Shown: in pieces, positions 42,836-47,172 of the stretch | How the letters are laid out: each line of letters opens with the position of its first letter | Position numbering within the stretch: position 1 is the stretch's first letter | Assembly: GCA_017961235.1 (NCBI GenBank) | Contig: JAGCXQ010000002.1 | Span: 1-47,172, forward strand | Direction: 5' to 3' | Length of the DNA: 47,172 bases | Origin: Clostridiales bacterium | GTDB taxonomy: Bacteria > Bacillota > Clostridia > Saccharofermentanales > Saccharofermentanaceae | Made by a program: the position numbers and the translations under genes | The notes under the pieces: model-generated | Databases searched by the model: none | The model's input: the letters and a program-made list of their open reading frames with translations, nothing else | Told to the model about the DNA's origin: nothing

Positions 42836-43342
42836 ATGACGGTTTGGAATACGGTCAGTACATCAGTTGAGATGACGGAGAAGCTCGGGGAAGCACTGGG
42901 AAAAGTGGCGGAGCCCGGGAATGTGATCACGCTGGACGGAGATCTCGGTGCAGGGAAGACCGCCTTTACCCGGGGCCTGGCAAGAGGCATGGGGCTTCGG
43001 TCCCGTGTGACGAGCCCGACGTTCACCATCGTGAATGAATATAACGATGAAAACGGTGTCCCGAGGCTTTTTCACTTTGACACCTACCGGCTGTCCTGCG
43101 TGGATGACTTTTACGATGCCGGACTGGATGAATATTTCGAAAGAGACGGAGTGTGTGCCATCGAGTGGAGCTCCGTAATCGAAGAAGCTCTGCCGCAGGA
43201 AAGGATCGCGCTTGCGATCTCCGGGACCGGCGATGAAAGAACGATACAGATCTCATTTCCGGAGGCATTCCTTCCGAAGATGGAAGAAGTAAAAGGAAAG
43301 ATGGAAAAGGAGGGCATGTGCTTTGAAAATATTAGCTTGTGA
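42836..43342 (+). CDS. tsaE: tRNA threonylcarbamoyladenosine synthesis ATPase TsaE
   Basis: TsaE is the ATPase of the TsaBDE complex that makes t6A37 in ANN-decoding tRNAs. The 168-residue protein has the Walker A GDLGAGKT at 35-42, [10 protein letters not shown], the Walker-B-like HFDTYRL and the Trp motif IEWSSV. It is slightly longer than usual owing to a C-terminal charged helix. The tsaB start lies 20 bases inside its 3' end, in another frame, so they are tightly coupled. Confidence 0.95.
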   Translation: MTVWNTVSTSVEMTEKLGEALGKVAEPGNVITLDGDLGAGKTAFTRGLARGMGLRSRVTSPTFTIVNEYNDENGVPRLFHFDTYRLSCVDDFYDAGLDEYFERDGVCAIEWSSVIEEALPQERIALAISGTGDERTIQISFPEAFLPKMEEVKGKMEKEGMCFENISL

Positions 43343-44120
43343 CACATCGAACCGCGCATGCTCGGTATGCCTGTGGGACAATAACGCGGCAGTGGATACG
43401 AGATTTAGAAATGACGGACTTACGCATTCTCAGACATTTATGCCGATGATGCATGACCTGATGGAGAAAAACGGTGCGTCCTACGAGGACCTGGATCTGC
43501 TCGCCTGCACGGTGGGACCGGGTTCTTTTACCGGAATAAGGATCGGTGTATCCGCGGTAAAGACGATGGCGCTTGTCCTTGAAAAGCCGGCAGTGCCGGT
43601 ATCTTCGCTCGAAGCGATGGCCTGGCCGCTGAAAGAGGAGGACGCGCTCGTCGTGCCTCTCATAGACTGCAGAAATAAAAGAGCATGGGCAGCCGCCTAT
43701 TATCAGGGAAAACAGGTGCTTCCGGAGGTTGCTTCAGATATCGCCGAAATACGTGAGAAGACGATCGCCTACCGTGATGAGAATCTCCCGGGGAAGAAGA
43801 TCCTCCTGATCGGGACCGGCGCGAAGCTTTTCCTGCAGGAAGACGAACGGAAAGAAGAAGCAGATAATCGTCCGGCTACATCACTTTTGCTGGTCGAATA
43901 CCGCGAGGGCCTCGATGAGATCCGCCCGGAAAATGTAGCTGCTGCCGCACAGCAGATGGCAGAAATGGCAGAGAAGGAAGGCACGGATCTCATAACGAAA
44001 TATCCGGCAGCTGCCCTGATGCCGGTGTACTTAAGCAAGACGCAGGCCGAGAGAACGGCCGGCGAACAGGGGAAAGAAGTAAAGGATATTCCGATCCGGT
44101 ATTACAGCACCAACGACTGA
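43323..44120 (+). CDS. tsaB: tRNA threonylcarbamoyladenosine synthesis protein TsaB
   Basis: TsaB, the non-catalytic partner of TsaD in t6A synthesis. A 265-residue ASKHA-fold protein with [37 protein letters not shown] and [14 protein letters not shown]. The start is TTG, nine bases after AAAGGAGGG, because the protein family begins exactly at this residue and no ATG is in frame. The insertion-like stretch about 160-190 is charged. It overlaps tsaE by 20 bases. Confidence 0.94.
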   Translation: MKILACDTSNRACSVCLWDNNAAVDTRFRNDGLTHSQTFMPMMHDLMEKNGASYEDLDLLACTVGPGSFTGIRIGVSAVKTMALVLEKPAVPVSSLEAMAWPLKEEDALVVPLIDCRNKRAWAAAYYQGKQVLPEVASDIAEIREKTIAYRDENLPGKKILLIGTGAKLFLQEDERKEEADNRPATSLLLVEYREGLDEIRPENVAAAAQQMAEMAEKEGTDLITKYPAAALMPVYLSKTQAERTAGEQGKEVKDIPIRYYSTND

Positions 44121-44207
44121 TCAGAAAAGCGGATCCATAGATGAGGAAAAGAGACCGACACGCCCGCGCGGCAGACAAATGCCGCAGAACGAAAGAAGGA
44201 TCACAGT

Positions 44208-44657
44208 ATGAATCTGGTATTTGAGAAGGCGAAGAAGGACGATCTTCATGAGATCCATGAGATCGAGATCGCATCCTTCCCGGACCCGTGGAGCGTGGAC
44301 TCGCTGTGGGCATTTGCCTCTAATGAGCAGGTCAGGACACTGGTGTGTGCAAGAGAGGAAGAAAGCGGCGAACTGGTCGGATACTATGCGCTGCAGTATG
44401 TGATGGATGAGGCGGAGATCGCGATCATCGCCGTAAAAAGAAAGTTCAGAAGACAGGGCATCGGAAAGAAGCTTCTTGAGGCGGTAAGTGCTTTTGCCAA
44501 AGAAAGAGGAATCAGCAAGATCCACCTCGAGGTGAGGTCTGAAAACGAGGCGGCGGTCCACCTGTACCGGAGCTTCGGATTCGAGGAAGTCGGGCGCCGG
44601 AAGAATTACTATGAGGCACCGAAAGACGACGCGATCCTGTTCACTCTTTCTATTTGA
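44208..44657 (+). CDS. rimI: Ribosomal protein-alanine N-acetyltransferase RimI
   Basis: A 149-residue GNAT enzyme of the RimI type, which acetylates the N-terminus of S18 and possibly other proteins. The acetyl-CoA motif RRQGIGKKLL and the family stretch LEVRSENEAAVHLYRSFGFEEVGRRKNYY are complete. It follows tsaE-tsaB, the usual Firmicutes order, with tsaD absent from the window. GAAAGAAGG upstream. Confidence 0.94.
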   Translation: MNLVFEKAKKDDLHEIHEIEIASFPDPWSVDSLWAFASNEQVRTLVCAREEESGELVGYYALQYVMDEAEIAIIAVKRKFRRQGIGKKLLEAVSAFAKERGISKIHLEVRSENEAAVHLYRSFGFEEVGRRKNYYEAPKDDAILFTLSI

Positions 44658-44737
44658 CAGATTGACAAGAAAATTCCGCCGAAAGGTGCGTCTTTATCGC
44701 AAAAACACGAAATTAACTGCGCGCGAGTGTCAAAAGA

Positions 44738-44766
44738 TTGACATTAAACTTAAGTGTTCATATACT
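44738..44766 (+). promoter_or_regulatory. Promoter of the Crh-like gene
   Basis: TTGACA (44738-44743), a 17-base spacer and TATACT (44761-44766). It is among the best promoters in the window. Confidence 0.85.
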
Positions 44767-44851
44767 TTCCTTGTAGCATAAAAACCGAAGTTTGCGCTGT
44801 TTTTTCAAGATGGCGCGAAGACAAATATATGAACCTCGAGGAGGAAGAAAC

Positions 44852-45115
44852 ATGGTTTCTCAGACAGTTACTTTTCAGTGCGATGAAGCGCTCCAGATGA
44901 AGGCGGTTGCGATCCTTATCCAGAAGGCTTCTGCATTTAAGAGCAGCATCTATCTCACCAGATCCGGCAGACGTGCAAATGCGAAGAGCCTTCTCGGTGT
45001 TATGTCTCTGGGTATCGAGAATGACGCGCAGATCGAAGTTACTGCGGACGGCATCGATCAGGAAGAAGCCATCGAAGCATTGGTCGGATATCTCAAAGAT
45101 CCGAAGATCCAATGA
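44852..45115 (+). CDS. HPr paralogue of the Crh type (no active-site histidine)
   Basis: An 87-residue HPr-fold protein. HPr carries a phosphorylated His15 and a regulatory Ser46. Here residue 15 is Gln (ALQMKAVA where HPr has a GLHARPA-type motif), with K17 for R17 and A18 for P18, so it cannot act in PTS phosphotransfer. The S46 region NAKSLLGVMSLG is intact. This is the pattern of Bacillus Crh (Gln15, Ser46), a co-repressor partner of CcpA. GAGGAGG lies upstream and the stop overlaps uvrC (ATGA). No HPr kinase gene is in the window. Whether it derives from Crh or arose separately cannot be told by eye. Confidence 0.88.
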   Translation: MVSQTVTFQCDEALQMKAVAILIQKASAFKSSIYLTRSGRRANAKSLLGVMSLGIENDAQIEVTADGIDQEEAIEALVGYLKDPKIQ

Positions 45116-46980
45116 GTGGTGATCCTGCTTCCAAATTCGACGCAAGATTAGATATAGTACCTACGGATCCGGGAGTGTACCTGATGAAGGACGCCTCGGA
45201 TTCTGTCATTTATGTAGGAAAAGCGAAGAATCTCCGTAACCGTCTCCGCTCCTATTTCGGCAAGAATCCGCAGGGAAATGCGAAAGTCCTTGCGATGATC
45301 TCCCACGTGGCCGACTTCGAATATGTGGTCGTCGGCTCCGAGCTCGAGGCACTCCTTCTCGAGTGCAATCTCATCAAGCGCTATCAGCCGCACTATAACA
45401 TCCTGCTGCGTGACGACAAGGGATTCCCCTATGTCTGTATCACGATGCAGGAGGAATATCCGCGCATCATGAAGGTCTTCCGACCCGATAAGAATATGGA
45501 AGGAGCCAAGTATTACGGACCTTTCCTCGGAGGAGACCTGTACCGCGCACTTCAGGCGCTCCGGGATATCTTCCCGACCAAGACCTGCCGAAAAGTCCTT
45601 CCCCGTGATATCGGAAAAGAACGCGCCTGCCTCAATTACCACATCGGCCGCTGTGTCGGCCCCTGCCGCGGAGATGTCCCTGCGGCGGAATATAGAAAAG
45701 TCATGGAAAATATGTGCCGCTTCTTCGAGGGAAAATACGACGGCATCCTCCGCGATCTGGAAGCGCAGATGCAGGAAGCTTCCGAGAATCTGGACTTCGA
45801 GAAGGCCGCGGTCTATCGCGACCGGCTGCAGGCACTTCGTGCCGTAATGGCGAGCCAGAATGTATCGTTTCCGCGTGAGTCGGACCGCGATGCGGTCGGT
45901 TTCTTCCGCGATGCGGGCGAGATGTGTTTTAGAAAACTGGAACTTCGTGAAGGCCGTATCATCGGATCCTCCACCTACTTCCTGAAGGATGAGGGAGAGA
46001 CGGAAGACAGTCTCCTCGAAGCCTTCCTGATGCAGTATTATCCGACAGCGGCGGAGATCCCGAAAGAGATCCTCGTGTCGATCGATCTCGAGGATCACGA
46101 CACCGTCGAGCAGGCGATCTCCGACATGGCCGGGCATAAGGTCTCGCTGCATGTGCCGCAGCGTGGCGATGGCGCCCGCCTCCTGGAGATGGCAAATGCA
46201 AATGCGAAAGAAGCGCTGCGCCGAAGGATCCTGCGTGTAGGTACTTCGCAGCAGAGCGTCGAGACAGCGCTCTCACTTCTTAAAGATAAGCTCTCCCTCC
46301 GTGATATCCCGGAGCGGATCGAGTCCTACGATATCAGTAACCTAGGTAACGACGACCGCTGCGGCGGCATGGTGGTCTTTACCGACGGCCGTCCGGACAA
46401 GCAGGCCTACCGCCTCTTCAAGATCAAGACAGTCGAGGGGCAGGACGACTATGCATCGATGCGCGAGGTGCTTCTGAGGAGATTCGCGCATGCGGACGAC
46501 GAGAAGTTCGGCAAGATGCCGGACCTGATCCTCGCGGACGGCGGCCTCGGTCAGGTGCACGCGATCTACGAGGTGCTTGTCGAGATGGGACTTGCCGATA
46601 AGGTCCAGCTGGCGGGTATGGTCAAGGACCGCCGCCACAGGACGCACGGCCTGGTGACGCTCGACGGAGAGACGATCGATCTGGCGGAGGATGCCAGGGA
46701 AGATGAAGACATGATGGTGCTTTTTCGTCTGATCACGGGCATCCAGAATGAGGTGCACCGCTTTGCGATCACGTATCAGCGGAAACTCAGCAAGAAAAGA
46801 AATCTCACATATTCGCTCGAGACGATCCCCGGTATCGGTACCGCCAAGCGAAAAGCACTGATGAAGCACTTCGGTTCGATCAAGGCGATCTCCAAGGCCT
46901 CGAAGGAGGAACTGGTGGAGGCCGAGCGCATCTCGGAGAAGGATGCGGACGCGATCATCCGGCACTTCCAGCAGGAGTGA
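45112..46980 (+). CDS. uvrC: Excinuclease ABC subunit C
   Basis: UvrC makes both incisions in nucleotide excision repair. The 622-residue protein has the GIY-YIG domain (PGVYLMKDASDSVIYVGKAKNLRNRL, residues about 14-40), the UvrB-binding UVR motif (EAQMQEASENLDFEKAAVYRDRL, about 205-227), the RNase H-like C-nuclease (ESYDISNLGNDDRCGGMVVF; PDLILADGGLGQV) and a C-terminal helix-hairpin-helix (IPGIGTAKRKALMKHFGSIKAI). It begins inside the stop of the Crh-like gene (ATGA) and so depends on its strong promoter. Confidence 0.97.
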   Translation: MSGDPASKFDARLDIVPTDPGVYLMKDASDSVIYVGKAKNLRNRLRSYFGKNPQGNAKVLAMISHVADFEYVVVGSELEALLLECNLIKRYQPHYNILLRDDKGFPYVCITMQEEYPRIMKVFRPDKNMEGAKYYGPFLGGDLYRALQALRDIFPTKTCRKVLPRDIGKERACLNYHIGRCVGPCRGDVPAAEYRKVMENMCRFFEGKYDGILRDLEAQMQEASENLDFEKAAVYRDRLQALRAVMASQNVSFPRESDRDAVGFFRDAGEMCFRKLELREGRIIGSSTYFLKDEGETEDSLLEAFLMQYYPTAAEIPKEILVSIDLEDHDTVEQAISDMAGHKVSLHVPQRGDGARLLEMANANAKEALRRRILRVGTSQQSVETALSLLKDKLSLRDIPERIESYDISNLGNDDRCGGMVVFTDGRPDKQAYRLFKIKTVEGQDDYASMREVLLRRFAHADDEKFGKMPDLILADGGLGQVHAIYEVLVEMGLADKVQLAGMVKDRRHRTHGLVTLDGETIDLAEDAREDEDMMVLFRLITGIQNEVHRFAITYQRKLSKKRNLTYSLETIPGIGTAKRKALMKHFGSIKAISKASKEELVEAERISEKDADAIIRHFQQE

Positions 46981-47000
46981 GAGGTGCTTTTCTAAGAGTG

Positions 47001-47009
47001 TGATATCAT
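47001..47009 (+). promoter_or_regulatory. Possible extended -10 promoter
   Basis: TG-A-TATCAT lies 35 bases before the GTG start at 47045. There is no clear -35. Confidence 0.35.
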
Positions 47010-47044
47010 ATCCCTAGGACCAAGCGAAAGAAAGGAGCCGGAAC

Positions 47045-47172
47045 GTGAGTATTTTTGCCATCGCAGATCTGCATCTCGGACTGTCGGTCGATAAGCCGAT
47101 GGATGTTTTCGGCCCTTCATGGAACGATCATGTCGAACGGCTCGAAAAGAACTGGCGGGCGAAGATCAGTGC
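47045..47172 (+). CDS. Metallophosphoesterase, N-terminal part
   Basis: The first 42 codons of a calcineurin-like phosphoesterase, cut by the window end. The text IFAIADLHLGL contains the metal ligands D-x-H of the family's first motif, and DKPMDVFGPSWNDH is typical of a Firmicutes group of these enzymes. The start is GTG, six bases after AAAGGAGCC. The substrate is unknown. Confidence 0.85.
   Translation, partial: MSIFAIADLHLGLSVDKPMDVFGPSWNDHVERLEKNWRAKIS

Overview
The window looks like chromosomal DNA of a fermentative, plant-polysaccharide-using member of the Clostridia (Firmicutes). The grounds are Firmicutes-type leader RNAs (L10, cobalamin), FabK as the enoyl-ACP reductase, an HPr/Crh-type protein, strong AGGAGG ribosome sites, many lipoproteins with Ser/Thr/Glu or Pro/Thr linkers, and a GH9 cellulase. 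Base composition is moderate. I cannot assign a genus, and I see no phage, transposase, integrase or CRISPR.

Layout. 1-1.6 kb: end of rplA, L10 leader, rplJ, rplL, terminator. 1.7-2 kb: tRNA-Met and tRNA-Glu. 2-8 kb: a secreted GH9 endoglucanase lipoprotein, an HD-GYP signalling protein with a large membrane sensor, and an unknown lipoprotein. 8-11.3 kb: a cobalamin riboswitch followed by btuF-btuC-btuD. 11.3-16.5 kb: two transglutaminase-fold proteins around tRNA-Cys, two uncharacterised genes and a eukaryotic-type HisA. 16.5-16.8 kb: a five-copy tandem array of 52-bp hairpin units, then tRNA-Gly on the minus strand. 17.1-22.6 kb: fabH-fabK-fabD-fabG-fabF-fabZ. 22.8-28.3 kb: a membrane-anchored unknown protein, a YesL/DUF624 protein with an 85-residue acidic tail (minus), and a sugar ABC importer (binding protein plus two permeases, no ATPase). 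28.3-30.6 kb (minus): an AraC-type regulator and a PflA-like radical SAM protein. 30.6-35.1 kb: purF, a HAD-GNAT fusion and two unknown lipoproteins. 35.2-36.1 kb: rplM-rpsI. 36.3-41.2 kb: two large tandem paralogous lipoproteins with solute-binding-protein-like C-terminal halves. 41.4-47.2 kb: amidohydrolase, tsaE-tsaB-rimI, a Crh-like HPr paralogue, uvrC, and the start of a metallophosphoesterase.

Functionally the window mixes housekeeping (translation, fatty acid synthesis, tRNA modification, excision repair) with cell-surface carbohydrate use: cellulase, sugar importer, YesL, AraC regulator and solute-binding-like lipoproteins.

The most unusual signals are two. The 8-mer GTGCTTTT/AAAAGCAC occurs 26 times by my reading, where about 1.4 would be expected by chance. 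It is always preceded by a purine, is concentrated next to stop codons and in intergenic DNA, and occurs once as an inverted pair forming a hairpin on a stop codon. This resembles the behaviour of DNA uptake sequences in other phyla. The second is the 52-bp hairpin array at 16531-16790.
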